A program made the translations under genes and the position numbers. Positions 9,023 through 18,739 of a stretch of DNA of 64,000 nt are shown here, one piece after another (position 1 is the first letter of the stretch; every line of letters starts with the position of its first letter). The stretch covers positions 81,571-145,570 of the forward strand of contig JAEXYA010000025.1 of the NCBI GenBank assembly GCA_023451825.1, written 5' to 3'. Source of the DNA: Pseudomonadota bacterium. Lineage in GTDB: Bacteria; Pseudomonadota; Alphaproteobacteria; Rhizobiales; Xanthobacteraceae. Below the pieces are notes generated by a model. The model was not told where the DNA came from. It made no database searches and worked only from the letters and a program-made list of their open reading frames with translations.

Positions 9023-9487
9023 ATGGCCACCGAAAACACGCTGGTTCTCGAAACCACCCAGGGCAACGTCGTGATCGAAATGCGCCCAGACCTGGCTCCC
9101 GGCCACGTCGCTCGCATCCAGGAACTGGTGCGCGAAGGCTTCTACGACGGTATTGTATTCCATCGCGTCATCGACGGCTTCATGGCGCAAACCGGCTGCC
9201 CGCAGGGCACCGGCACTGGTGGTTCGGGCCAGAAGCTGAAGGCCGAATTCAACGCGGAACCGCATGTCCGCGGCACCACCTCGATGGCCCGCGCGGCCAG
9301 CCCGGATTCCGGCGACAGCCAGTTCTTCATCTGCTTCGACGATGCCTCGTTCCTGAACAAGCAGTACACCGTCTGGGGCAAGGTCACCGAAGGCATGGAA
9401 AATGTCGACAAGATCAAGCGCGGCGAACCCGTGCAGAACCCGGACAAGATCGTGAAGGCGTATATGGCGGCTGATAAGGCCGAGTAA
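9023..9487 (+). CDS. ppiB: Cytoplasmic cyclophilin-type peptidyl-prolyl isomerase
   Basis: A 154-residue cyclophilin without signal peptide, hence cytoplasmic. Core motifs are IVFHRVIDGFMAQTGCPQGT (catalytic Arg), GTTSMARAASPDSGDSQFFI and YTVWGKVTEGMENVDKIKRG. It is clearly related to the preceding periplasmic paralogue. The ATG at 9023 begins MATENTLVLET after an AGAGAG sequence; an alternative upstream ATG at 8999 is less likely. The pair of exported and cytosolic cyclophilins between coaD and queA is a common arrangement in this bacterial family. Confidence 0.92.
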   Translation: MATENTLVLETTQGNVVIEMRPDLAPGHVARIQELVREGFYDGIVFHRVIDGFMAQTGCPQGTGTGGSGQKLKAEFNAEPHVRGTTSMARAASPDSGDSQFFICFDDASFLNKQYTVWGKVTEGMENVDKIKRGEPVQNPDKIVKAYMAADKAE

Positions 9488-9517
9488 GCGACGCTTTCGC
9501 TGCTTCTGACGATGTCA

Positions 9518-9538
9518 TGCCCGGGCTTGTCCCGGGCA
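9518..9538. repeat. Short palindromic intergenic repeat (CCCGGG hairpin)
   Basis: A perfect 8-bp inverted repeat (TGCCCGGG at 9518-9525 and CCCGGGCA at 9531-9538, loop CTTGT) begins 31 bp after the ppiB stop. From general knowledge, this hairpin with the following ATCCACG is a frequent intergenic element in Bradyrhizobium-type genomes. It may also end ppiB transcription, but no T-run follows. Confidence 0.6.
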
Positions 9539-9556
9539 TCCACGTTTATACTCCGA

Positions 9557-9674
9557 CATCATCCTGAGGAGCGCGAATGGCGAAGCCATTCGCAAGGGAT
9601 GGCCAGGAGCGCTAGAGCCTCGACAACTCATAGTTCGAGACGCGCGCGAGAGCGCGCTCCTTACCATGAGGGAC
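9557..9674. repeat. Dispersed intergenic repeat, copy 1
   Basis: The stretch starts with CATCATCCTGAGGAGCGCG and contains ACTCATAGTTCGAGACGCGC followed by GCGCGCTCCTTACCATGAGG. The same block order and closely matching core reappear at 58375-58514, so this is a dispersed non-coding repeat family, about 120-140 bp long with internal inverted repeats. It fills most of the gap between ppiB and queA. Confidence 0.65.
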
Positions 9675-9717
9675 CGAGAGTGGGGCGACGTCCCGGCAAT
9701 TGTGATAATCCAGCACC

Positions 9718-10800
9718 ATGCGCACCGACCTGTTCGACTTCGAGCTTCCATCCGACAATATCGCGCTTCGCCCGGCGTCGCCGCGCGAGGCTGCGCGCTT
9801 GCTAGTGGTGCAGCCACGTCTGGCGCTGGAAGATCACACCGTCGGTGATCTGCCGGAATGGCTCAAGCCCGGCGATCAGCTCGTGGTCAACGACACCAAG
9901 GTGATTGCAGCCTCGCTCACCGGCCGCCGCATCTCGCGCGACACCGAGCCGAAGATCGAGGCGACCCTGATCAAGCGCCTCGATGGATCGCGCTGGCAGG
10001 CCTTTGTGAAACCGGCAAAGAAACTCGCGCCGGGCGATGTCGTGCGCTTTGGCAATGAAGGGCGTGTCTGCCTGCTCGGGCATCTCGATGCGACGGTGGA
10101 AGCCAAGGGAGAGGCAGGCGAGGTCACCTTTGCCTTCACCTTCCACGGACCGGCGCTCGACCAAGCCATCGCCGAACTCGGCGCACCGCCGTTGCCGCCT
10201 TACATCGCGTCGAAGCGCGATGCTGATGAGCAGGATGCAGCCGACTATCAGACCATGTTCGCCGTCAATGAGGGCGCCGTGGCCGCGCCGACGGCGGGGC
10301 TGCATTTCACGCCGGCGCTCGAAGCGAAGCTGAAAGAGCGCGGTGTCGGCTTGCATCGCGTGACGCTGCATGTAGGCGCTGGAACGTTCTTGCCGGTGAA
10401 GGTGGATGACACCACCGAACACAAGATGCATTCGGAATGGGGATCAATCACGCGCGAGACGGCCGATGCGCTGACTGCGGCCCATGCCGCTGGCGGCCGC
10501 ATTGTCGCTGTCGGCACGACGTCGATGCGCCTGCTCGAAAGTGCGACCGGTGAAGACGGTGTCATCAAGCCATTCGCCGACGACACCGCGATCTTCATCA
10601 CGCCGGGTTATCGCTTCCGCGCCGTCGATATCCTGCTCACCAATTTCCATCTGCCGCGTTCGACGCTGTTCATGCTGGTCTCGGCCTTTGCCGGGCTGGA
10701 CACCATGAAGGCCGCCTACGCGCATGCCATTTCCACGGGCTACCGCTTCTACTCCTATGGCGATGCCAGCCTGCTGTTCCGTAACGAAAGCCCGCAATGA
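9718..10800 (+). CDS. queA: S-adenosylmethionine:tRNA ribosyltransferase-isomerase
   Basis: A 360-residue cytoplasmic enzyme that transfers and isomerises the ribosyl moiety of SAM onto 7-aminomethyl-7-deazaguanine in tRNA, giving epoxyqueuosine. Family hallmarks include MRTDLFDFELPSDNIALRPA, LVVNDTKVIAASLTGRR, AAPTAGLHFTPAL, HVGAGTFLPVKVDD, HSEWG, VGTTSMRLLES and TNFHLPRSTLFMLVSAFAG near the C-terminus. Length is normal. Its last four bases (ATGA) overlap the tgt start, so queA and tgt are translationally coupled queuosine genes. Confidence 0.97.
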   Translation: MRTDLFDFELPSDNIALRPASPREAARLLVVQPRLALEDHTVGDLPEWLKPGDQLVVNDTKVIAASLTGRRISRDTEPKIEATLIKRLDGSRWQAFVKPAKKLAPGDVVRFGNEGRVCLLGHLDATVEAKGEAGEVTFAFTFHGPALDQAIAELGAPPLPPYIASKRDADEQDAADYQTMFAVNEGAVAAPTAGLHFTPALEAKLKERGVGLHRVTLHVGAGTFLPVKVDDTTEHKMHSEWGSITRETADALTAAHAAGGRIVAVGTTSMRLLESATGEDGVIKPFADDTAIFITPGYRFRAVDILLTNFHLPRSTLFMLVSAFAGLDTMKAAYAHAISTGYRFYSYGDASLLFRNESPQ

Positions 10801-11930
10801 CCGTCGCTAATCACTTTGAACTGCTCGGCGCGAACGGTGCCGCGCGTCTCGGTCGCCTGACCACGCCGCATGGCGAGGTGCGGACGCCGGCCTTCATGCC
10901 GGTGGGCACCATCGGCGCCATGAAGGGACTGCACTGGCGCGAGGTCCGCGATGCCGGCGCGGATATCGTGTTGGGCAACACCTATCACCTGATGCTGCGG
11001 CCGGGGGCTGAGCGCATCGCAGCGCTTGGCGGGCTGCAAAAATTCACGACTTGGAACGGGCCGATGCTGACCGACTCGGGCGGCTTCCAGGTGATGTCGC
11101 TGGCGCAGCTGCGCAAGGTGACGGAGCAGGGCGTGACGTTTCGTTCGCATATCGACGGCGCGAAATATGAGTTGACGCCGGAACGCGCGGTGGAGATCCA
11201 GCGGCTGCTGAATTCCGACATCGCCATGCAGCTCGACGAATGCGTGCGGCTGCCGGCGGAGCATGTCGAGATCGAGCGCGCGATGCAGCTTTCGCTGCGC
11301 TGGGCCGAGCGCAGCAAGCGCGCCTTCGAGAGCGCGCCCGATGGCTATATGCTGTTCGGCATCGCCCAGGGTGGCGACGTGCCGGCGCTGCGTCATGCCA
11401 GCGCGCGCGGGCTGATCGATATCGGCTTTCATGGCTATGCCATCGGCGGCCTGGCGGTGGGCGAGCCGCAGGCAGTCATGTTGGCGATGATTGAGGAGGT
11501 CGCGCCGATCTTGCCGACGGATCGGCCGCGCTATCTGATGGGCGTCGGTACGCCCGAAGACATTCTCGAAGCGGTGGCGCGTGGCGTCGATATGTTCGAC
11601 TGCGTGATGCCGACGCGCAATGGCCGCCACGGCATGGCGTTCACACGCTACGGCCAGATCAATATCCGCAATGCGCGGCATCAGGACGACCCGCGTCCGC
11701 TGGATGAAGAGAGCCCGTGGCCGGCTGCACGCAATTATTCACGCGCCTATCTGCACCACCTTGTGCGCGCCAACGAAACGCTTGGTGCGATGCTGCTTTC
11801 GGAGATCAACATCGCCTACTATCAAACGCTGATGCAGGGCATCCGCGCGGCGATCGAAAGCGGTACGTTCGAGGATTTTCGCGCGCAGACAAAGGACGGC
11901 TGGGCTCGCGGTGATATCGCAGCGCGCTGA
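10797..11930 (+). CDS. tgt: tRNA-guanine transglycosylase (zinc-site cysteines absent)
   Basis: A 377-residue enzyme exchanging guanine-34 for preQ1 in tRNAs with GUN anticodons. The TIM-barrel active site is intact: MLTDSGGFQVMSL (first catalytic Asp), DIAMQLDEC, GIAQGG, YAIGGLAVGEP and the second Asp in VDMFDCVMPTRNGRHG. The usual zinc-binding CxCxxC is missing: the aligned positions are Ser306, Trp308 and Ala311 within DEESPWPAARNYSRAYLHHL, while the following histidine pair is kept. I believe related Rhizobiales enzymes also diverge here, so this is probably a lineage trait. It overlaps queA by 4 bp. Confidence 0.96.
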   Translation: MTVANHFELLGANGAARLGRLTTPHGEVRTPAFMPVGTIGAMKGLHWREVRDAGADIVLGNTYHLMLRPGAERIAALGGLQKFTTWNGPMLTDSGGFQVMSLAQLRKVTEQGVTFRSHIDGAKYELTPERAVEIQRLLNSDIAMQLDECVRLPAEHVEIERAMQLSLRWAERSKRAFESAPDGYMLFGIAQGGDVPALRHASARGLIDIGFHGYAIGGLAVGEPQAVMLAMIEEVAPILPTDRPRYLMGVGTPEDILEAVARGVDMFDCVMPTRNGRHGMAFTRYGQINIRNARHQDDPRPLDEESPWPAARNYSRAYLHHLVRANETLGAMLLSEINIAYYQTLMQGIRAAIESGTFEDFRAQTKDGWARGDIAAR

Positions 11931-12258
11931 GTCGCGTCGCTGCAGCTTCGAGATGAAGTGCGTCGCATCGAGTTTCAATTGGTCGGTCCGAGCGAAGTTG
12001 TTCCCGCCAAGCTGAAAATAAATCGGTGCCTGCGTCAATTTGACTGGATGATCGTCTCGTCGAGGGAACCCCTGCAATAGCTGGAAGAAAAGCGCTTCGG
12101 CGCGAGCGCTTACGTTGCATCGAATTCATGCGCGACCATAGCGAGATTTCGGCGAAATCGCGTTCTTGTTTGGCTCACACCTTCGCCGTATTCCGAACTA
12201 TGTCCGAAAGCGCTCTTAAGGTTTCTGGGGTTGAGCGCGCGACTGCTATTGGAATGTG
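11931..12258. other. Intergenic region upstream of tamA
   Basis: 328 bp with no supported gene. An AGCGCT...AGCGCT hairpin (12091-12096 with 12105-12110) preceded by AAAA and followed by TTA could be a weak terminator for tgt. The tamA promoter should lie in the AT-richer last 150 bp; no clear elements were seen. Confidence 0.45.
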
Positions 12259-14235
12259 ATGCGACTGCGGAAATTTTCTTCCGACCTGCTTGTTTGTTTT
12301 TCTGCTGCTGCTTTGGTTGTTGTCCTTCATCCAGCCGACGCGTTGGCGTTCGACCCGATCGCGTGGGTGACGGGCGACGACACGCCGAAGGTCTCTCCCG
12401 ATACATTGCCCTATAAGGTGGAGTTCGATGCCGAAGGCGTCGATAAGACCGCCGTGCAGGCGCTGAAAGACGTCTCCAATCTCCACAAACTGCGCACCGA
12501 TCCACCCGCCGATGGCGAGATGCTGGTGCGGCGTGCGCAGATCGATGCCGAACCGATGCTACGCGCATTGTGGGGATCGGGTTATTACGATGCATCGGTC
12601 AGCATCGAGATCGCTTCGATTCCGCTGCGCGAAGATGGTGCTGCCGCTGCGCAGAAGGCCGAGGAATTTCGAAACAGCGGTCTTGTCCCCATCACCGTGC
12701 GTGTCACATCGGGCTCGCTGTTCAAGCTCCGAAATATCTCCGTGGTCGATGCTGCGAGCATGCGGCCTTTCGATGCGCAGACGCTGCCGCCTCATGTGAT
12801 GAAGATCGCGCCGGGCGTGGGCGCCAGTGCAGGAGACCTGCAGGCAGCGCAAGGCGCGATCGTCGATTATTTCCGCGCGCAGTCATTTCCGCTGGTGAAG
12901 GCACGCGATGCCGAGCCGCTGGTCGATCATCGCAACCGCACGATGGATATCACCTTCGTGATCGATCGCGGCCCCCGTGCCGGCTTCGGGCCGGTCAGCG
13001 TCAGCGGAACGACGAATGTCGATCCGCGCGTCGTGCAGTCCTACATCTACCCGGAACCGGGCGATCCGTATTCGCCGGATCAAATCGCACGCATTCGCAA
13101 GTCCGTGCTGCAGGTGCCGGCTATCCAGACCGTACGCGTGCGCGAGGCACGCGATCTCAATGGGGCAGGCCAGCTGCCGTTCACGGCCGAGGTGACCGAG
13201 CGCCCCAACAATGTGCTCGGCGCGTCGGCACGATTCTCCACGCTCGATGGCCCGAGCCTGCGCAGCTACTGGCAGCATCGCAACCTGTTCGGTGGCGCGG
13301 AAAGTCTGCGCGTCGAGGCCGACGTGTTCGTGCCGCCGCGCACCAACCAGAGCGCGCTGGATACACTGCGTGATTTCGGTTTCTCCGACCTCGGCGGGCG
13401 CTTGCGCACCACTTTCATCAAGCCGGCGCTGAATGGATCGCGCAACGACCTGGTGCTCGATGGCATGGTGGAGCGCGATCGCACGGGCGGCGATCGCTAT
13501 GGCGGCTATGAGAGCGAGCGCGCAACAGCGAGCGCATCGATCCGGCATCGCTTCAGCGATACATTCTCGGCGCAGATCGGAATCGCTGGCGACCTCGGCC
13601 GCACCACCGATACGCTCGGCACCGTCGATTATCATCTCGTCGGCATTCCGGTTCAGGTCTCGTACGACACAACGGACCATGCACTCGATCCAACCAAGGG
13701 CATTCGGTTGCAGGCTTTTGCCGCCACCTATCCGGACTGGCTGGGATCGTCGGTGAACTTTACGGAAACGCGCGCGCAGGCGTCGGTCTATCGCGCCATG
13801 GATGAGTCCGCGCGGATCGTACTTGCCGGTCGCCTAGCGGCCGGCTCGCTGTTCGGCGCGGACACCGCGCTGATCCCGGCCAATCATCGTTTCTACGCCG
13901 GCGGCGGCGGGTCGGTACGTGGCTTCCGCTATCGCAGCATCAGCCCGCTCGGCCCGACCGGCGAAGTGGTCGGCGGCAGCAACCTCCTGGAGGCGTCGTT
14001 CGAGGCACGCATCAAGGTGACCGACACGATCGGCATCGTGCCGTTCGTCGATGTCGGCGGCGCATTCAATTCCGGCTATTCGAACTTTGGCGATGAGATG
14101 CGCGTCGCAGCCGGTGTAGGCTTGCGGTACTACACGGCGATCGGTCCGATCCGGCTCGATGTTGCCTTGCCGATCAACAAGCGACCGGGGGAATCCGCTT
14201 ACGCCTTCTATGTCGGCATCGGTCAGGCGTTCTGA
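12259..14235 (+). CDS. tamA: Autotransporter/translocation assembly outer-membrane protein TamA (Omp85 family)
   Basis: A 658-residue outer-membrane protein. A signal peptide (MRLRKFSSDLLVCFSAAALV to about residue 30) is followed by POTRA-type domains (about 45-320, e.g. GPRAGFGPVSVSGTTNVDPR) and a C-terminal 16-strand Omp85/surface-antigen barrel. The loop-6 signature VRGF is visible at about residues 552-555 (GGGGSVRGFRYRSIS), and the protein ends in a C-terminal phenylalanine (GIGQAF), the BAM recognition signal. GTG at 12256 directly precedes the chosen ATG. It is one base apart from tamB, so the pair forms the TAM complex that inserts outer-membrane proteins or moves lipids. Confidence 0.9.
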   Translation: MRLRKFSSDLLVCFSAAALVVVLHPADALAFDPIAWVTGDDTPKVSPDTLPYKVEFDAEGVDKTAVQALKDVSNLHKLRTDPPADGEMLVRRAQIDAEPMLRALWGSGYYDASVSIEIASIPLREDGAAAAQKAEEFRNSGLVPITVRVTSGSLFKLRNISVVDAASMRPFDAQTLPPHVMKIAPGVGASAGDLQAAQGAIVDYFRAQSFPLVKARDAEPLVDHRNRTMDITFVIDRGPRAGFGPVSVSGTTNVDPRVVQSYIYPEPGDPYSPDQIARIRKSVLQVPAIQTVRVREARDLNGAGQLPFTAEVTERPNNVLGASARFSTLDGPSLRSYWQHRNLFGGAESLRVEADVFVPPRTNQSALDTLRDFGFSDLGGRLRTTFIKPALNGSRNDLVLDGMVERDRTGGDRYGGYESERATASASIRHRFSDTFSAQIGIAGDLGRTTDTLGTVDYHLVGIPVQVSYDTTDHALDPTKGIRLQAFAATYPDWLGSSVNFTETRAQASVYRAMDESARIVLAGRLAAGSLFGADTALIPANHRFYAGGGGSVRGFRYRSISPLGPTGEVVGGSNLLEASFEARIKVTDTIGIVPFVDVGGAFNSGYSNFGDEMRVAAGVGLRYYTAIGPIRLDVALPINKRPGESAYAFYVGIGQAF

Positions 14236-14236
14236 C

Positions 14237-17200
14237 ATGCGGTTACGCCGCAAGTCCTTGCTGATTGGCCTTTGTGCATGCGTGCTGCTGCTTGCCGCCG
14301 CCGGCTATGCTTTTCTTCACTTTACAATGAGGGAGCATGGCGACGACAAGGGGCTGCTCGCCAATCTGATCTCGCGCGCGTTATCGACGCCGGCGGCTCA
14401 AATCTCGCTCGGCGACGTGTCCGGTGTGCTGACATCGGACGTGACCGTCACCGATGTCGCGATTGCGGATCAGGATGGGGTCTGGCTCAAGCTCGACAGA
14501 GTCCGGCTGGTCTGGCGCCGCGCCGCGCTGCTGATGGGCAGGCTCGAGATCGATCGGCTTGATGTCGGCCATCTCGCTGTGTATCGCAAACCGATTCCGG
14601 CGCCAGTGCCGATCGCAGGTGCCGCGTCATCGCCACCGCCCGCCCAGGGCGCGGTGCCCGATGAACCGCTCTTGCCTGAGATCCCCGTCAAGATAGTGTT
14701 GAAATCCTTTGCGCTGGCTGAACTGACGCTCGGCGAGCCATTGCTCGGTATCGGCGCGCAACTGACAGCCACCGGCGAGGCAATGCTCGGCAATCCCGCT
14801 GAAGGGCTCAGCCTCAAGCTCGATGCGCAGCGATTGGATGCGCAGGGCGTATTTGCGACCCGGCTCGATTATGTACCGTCGAGCGGGAAACTCGAAACCG
14901 CCATGACGATCAATGAGGCGCCGGGTGGCATTGTCGTGCGGCTGCTGAAGGTCGCCGATCTCCCGGCCGCCAAGTTCGATCTGCATGGTTCGGGGACGCT
15001 GGATGCATTCGACGCGCGGTTGGCCTTCGACGCAGGACCCGGCACCGGCGCGAATGGCGTGGCGCAACTCGGGAAACAGGCCGATGGCCGCCGCCTGACC
15101 CTTGATCTCGGTGCGCGCATCGAGGGGCTCCTGCCGTCGGTGATCCAGCCGATCTTCGCAGGCACCACGCGTTTGAACAGCAGCATCGGATTTGCCCAGA
15201 GCGGTGCCATCCGGATCGAGCCGCTGTCTGTGGTCTCGAAGCTCGCGCGGATGGATATTGGCGGTAGCGTGGATGCGGAGCAGGTTGCTGATCTTACCAT
15301 CCGCATGCGTGCACTGCCGAATAGCGGCGATGCGACCGAACTCGACGATTTCGGTATCAAGACGCTGGCTTTCGATGCGACGGTGAAGGGCGCGCTGTCG
15401 GGACCGCAGATCGCAGCCACGGCTCTGCTGCGTGATGCCCGGCTGCCGCAGGGACGTTTCGGGCAGATCGATGCGTCCTTCAACGCGTCACCGGCGGGGT
15501 CATTGCTCGAGAAGGACACAGCGATCAAGCTGACCGGCCAGGTGAAGGCAACCGGCCTGCATGCCAGCGATCCGGCCATCGATAGCGCGGTCGGCTCGTC
15601 GCTGTCGTTGATGCTGGCGGGGACGAGCCATGCTGGCACGGTCGATGTGCAGACGCTGCTGTTGCAGACAGATACCGGGGCGGCGTCGTTCGTTGGCCTG
15701 GTCGGCGGTCCCCTGGTGAAGGGCCGTGCCGATATCGCTTCGTCCGATCTCGCGCGTTTCGGTGCATTGGCGGGGCTGAAGCTCCGCGGCGCTCTGGCGT
15801 TCGGAGCGCAACTGGATGGCAGTCCCGATAGCGGGCGGATCGATGCACGGTTGGATGGCAAGCTGAGCGGGCTCTCGACCGGGATCGGCGCGGTCGATGG
15901 TCTGACCGGCGGCACGGTCGATCTCGCCGGGACGGTTCGCACGTTGCCGGAGGCAGGCTTCGGCTTCGATGATCTGCGCATTGCCGGCCGCCACATCTCC
16001 GCGCGCATGCATGGTGATGCCAGCAAGGATAATGCCGCGATTACGGCGACAGTCATGATCCCGCAACTGTCGCATGCCGACAAATCCCTGAGCGGGCAGG
16101 CCGAGGCGAATGCGCAACTGTCCGGTACGCTCGACAAGCTCAATGCAAGCGCTGCGATCGTTCTGAACGACGTACGCGCCTCTGGCCGCCCGATCCCGCG
16201 TGTTACGCTGGACCTTGCTGCGACTGATGTGACCGACGCGCTCGACGCGAAAGCGACGTTTGCCGGCACCATCGATCGCAGTGCTGCCAATGGGCGTCTC
16301 CATGTCGCGAAGCAGGCCGATGGCGGCTGGCGCATCGATGATTTCGATCTGCAGGTCGGCTCGGTCGCCGCGCGCGGCGCGCTCGCGCTGGATCAGGAAC
16401 ACCTGTTGTCGGGGCAGCTTGCGGCGTCGGCCGGTAACCTCGATGACCTCTCGCCGCTACTGCTCACCAGGCTGGCCGGTGCCTTCGATGCCAATCTGAC
16501 TCTCACATCGGAGTCCGGCGGGCAGAACGCGCAGATCGCATTGCGCGGGCAGGGGCTGAAACATGCGAGCAATGCGATTGGCAAGATCGACGTGCAGGCT
16601 GCGATACGCGACGTCTGGCGACGTCCGCTCGCGCAAGGCGATATCGCCATCGACAATGCAAATGTCGCTGGAGAGGTCTTCCCGAGCGTCCGTCTGGCCT
16701 CGCGCAGCACGTCCACCGGCAGCGACATCACGCTGAAGCTGAACGGCAAGCGTATCGGCGCTGATCTGAAGGCCACGCTGGTGCCAGCGAATTATATCCG
16801 GCTCGATCTTTCAGCGCTGACCGCCCGCTATGAAAGCAGCCGTATCGCATTGGCGCGACCGGCCTCGTTCACGTTACGCGGATCCACAGTCGATATCCGC
16901 GATTTCGCGCTCGCACTGGATCGCGGCGTGCTCAGCGTGAACGGTTCGGCCGGCGCGACGCTCGATCTCACCCTCTCGGCAAAAGCGGTGCCGCTGGCCG
17001 TTGCCAACGCCGTTGCACCGCAGCTCGGCCTTGCGGGCACGCTCGATGCGCAGGCGCGCGTGACCGGAGCAGCACAGTCGCCAAGCGGGGACTGGCGCGT
17101 GGCCGTCGCCGGGCTCGCAGCAGCACAGACGCGCGAATTCGCGATTGCGCCGATCGCCATTCAAGCCAGCGGTCGTCTCAGTGAGGGATCGACCACGCTG

Positions 17201-18577
17201 GATGCACAGGTCAGTGCGCCGCGTCTCGGCCAATTGCGGGCAAGCGGAAAGATTCCGCTGCAGCGTGGTGCCGTTGATCTCGCTGTAAAAGGCTCGCTGG
17301 ATCTTGCTGCCGCCAATGGGCATCTCGCGCCACAAGGGCGTCGGCTGTCTGGGCGGTCGGATATCGATCTTCGCGTGACCGGTGCGCTGGATAAGCCGAA
17401 GTTGAATGGCGCGGCGACATTGTCCGGCGGTACGTTCGACGATGTCGAGCTCGGCACCAAGCTCACCGGGATCGCGGCGCGGATCGCCGCGCGCAACGAC
17501 GATGTCGTGATCGAACGTTTCACCGCCACCAGCGCCAATGTCGGCAACCTGAACGCCAGCGGCAATGTCCGCCTCGATGTCGATGCCGGCTTGCCCGGCT
17601 CGATCCAGATATCCGGGCGGGACATGCTCTTGGCGTCCAATGCGATCATGAAGATGCGGGCCAGCCCGAACCTGCGTATTGCCGGTCCGCTGATGCGCGA
17701 TCCCCGGATCACCGGGCGTATCGATATCGACGGTCTCGACGTCAATGTGCCGGAACGGCTGCCATCCACGCTGAGGCCGCTGGCCGGGACGCGCCATGTC
17801 GATGCACCCGAACATGTGCGCCTGGCGATTGAGAAAGAGGAAAAGGCGCGCAAGCGCACCAAGCGCGCGCCGCCTTTCGACGCCGCGCTCGATCTGACCA
17901 TCTCTGCACCCAATCGCGTGTTCGTGCGCGGCCGCGGCATCGATGCCGAACTTGGTGGCGACATGCGCCTGACCGGCCGGTTGGCGTCGCCAGTCACCAT
18001 CGGCGCATTCGAAATGCGGCGCGGGAAGCTTCAGGTCGCCGGCACGCGGCTCGATTTCAGCCGCGGTCGTGCGACCTTTAGCGGTGAGGTGACGCCGGAG
18101 CTCGACTTCGTGGCATCTACGCAAGCGGGTGATGTGACGGCGCAAATTGCGGTCAGTGGCATTGCTTCGGCGCCCAGCTTCACTTTCAGCTCGTCGCCGG
18201 ATCTGCCGCAGGACGAGGTGCTGTCGCGCATCATGTTCTCGAAAGCGTCGGGCGGATTGTCGCCGTTCCAGGCCGTGCAACTCGCGCAGATGGTGGCGCA
18301 GTTCTCGGGGGATGGCGGGCCGGACACGATGGAGCGGCTGCGTCGTTCGCTGGGTGTCGATGCACTCGATATTTCCGCGGGTGGCGCGGGCGGCCCCAGC
18401 GTTGGCGCGGCGCGTGCGATCAACAGCCGTGTCAGCGTCGGCGTGAAGGGCGCGGCCGCCGCCAAGGATTCCGCCGTCACCCTGGACATCGATCTCACCC
18501 GCCGGTTGCGCCTGCAGGGCGAGGCCTCGGGTGCCGGCGCGACGTCGATCGGTATCGGCACTGAGATCGAATACTAA
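14237..18577 (+). CDS. tamB: Translocation and assembly module inner-membrane protein TamB
   Basis: A 1446-residue protein with one N-terminal membrane anchor (RKSLLIGLCACVLLLAAAGY) and a very long periplasmic beta-rich repeat region ending in the DUF490/TamB domain (about the last 330 residues, including FEMRRGKLQVAGTRLDFSRG and DEVLSRIMFSKASGGLSPFQ). Such AsmA-like proteins form a hydrophobic groove from inner to outer membrane; TamB partners TamA. The start at 14237 is one base after the tamA stop; a longer frame inside tamA is not needed. The length is normal for alphaproteobacterial TamB. Confidence 0.92.
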   Translation: MRLRRKSLLIGLCACVLLLAAAGYAFLHFTMREHGDDKGLLANLISRALSTPAAQISLGDVSGVLTSDVTVTDVAIADQDGVWLKLDRVRLVWRRAALLMGRLEIDRLDVGHLAVYRKPIPAPVPIAGAASSPPPAQGAVPDEPLLPEIPVKIVLKSFALAELTLGEPLLGIGAQLTATGEAMLGNPAEGLSLKLDAQRLDAQGVFATRLDYVPSSGKLETAMTINEAPGGIVVRLLKVADLPAAKFDLHGSGTLDAFDARLAFDAGPGTGANGVAQLGKQADGRRLTLDLGARIEGLLPSVIQPIFAGTTRLNSSIGFAQSGAIRIEPLSVVSKLARMDIGGSVDAEQVADLTIRMRALPNSGDATELDDFGIKTLAFDATVKGALSGPQIAATALLRDARLPQGRFGQIDASFNASPAGSLLEKDTAIKLTGQVKATGLHASDPAIDSAVGSSLSLMLAGTSHAGTVDVQTLLLQTDTGAASFVGLVGGPLVKGRADIASSDLARFGALAGLKLRGALAFGAQLDGSPDSGRIDARLDGKLSGLSTGIGAVDGLTGGTVDLAGTVRTLPEAGFGFDDLRIAGRHISARMHGDASKDNAAITATVMIPQLSHADKSLSGQAEANAQLSGTLDKLNASAAIVLNDVRASGRPIPRVTLDLAATDVTDALDAKATFAGTIDRSAANGRLHVAKQADGGWRIDDFDLQVGSVAARGALALDQEHLLSGQLAASAGNLDDLSPLLLTRLAGAFDANLTLTSESGGQNAQIALRGQGLKHASNAIGKIDVQAAIRDVWRRPLAQGDIAIDNANVAGEVFPSVRLASRSTSTGSDITLKLNGKRIGADLKATLVPANYIRLDLSALTARYESSRIALARPASFTLRGSTVDIRDFALALDRGVLSVNGSAGATLDLTLSAKAVPLAVANAVAPQLGLAGTLDAQARVTGAAQSPSGDWRVAVAGLAAAQTREFAIAPIAIQASGRLSEGSTTLDAQVSAPRLGQLRASGKIPLQRGAVDLAVKGSLDLAAANGHLAPQGRRLSGRSDIDLRVTGALDKPKLNGAATLSGGTFDDVELGTKLTGIAARIAARNDDVVIERFTATSANVGNLNASGNVRLDVDAGLPGSIQISGRDMLLASNAIMKMRASPNLRIAGPLMRDPRITGRIDIDGLDVNVPERLPSTLRPLAGTRHVDAPEHVRLAIEKEEKARKRTKRAPPFDAALDLTISAPNRVFVRGRGIDAELGGDMRLTGRLASPVTIGAFEMRRGKLQVAGTRLDFSRGRATFSGEVTPELDFVASTQAGDVTAQIAVSGIASAPSFTFSSSPDLPQDEVLSRIMFSKASGGLSPFQAVQLAQMVAQFSGDGGPDTMERLRRSLGVDALDISAGGAGGPSVGAARAINSRVSVGVKGAAAAKDSAVTLDIDLTRRLRLQGEASGAGATSIGIGTEIEY

Positions 18578-18739
18578 GCGGGGCGGCCATGTCCGCCGCG
18601 AACTTCTCATTTTCTGAAGAATACTGATAGTCATTCGCGGGTGCGTTCGACATTGGATTTCTGCTGAATCCGAATAGTTCGCGCCGCAGAAAATCAATGC
18701 GCCGCAGAGCGCGCTAAAAGATCGATCAGGGAGTTCGAA

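Noticed and set aside
16874..18697. 607-residue frame antisense to tamB
   Set aside because: TamB domain and gene order support the plus strand; the antisense protein is Arg/His-rich shadow.
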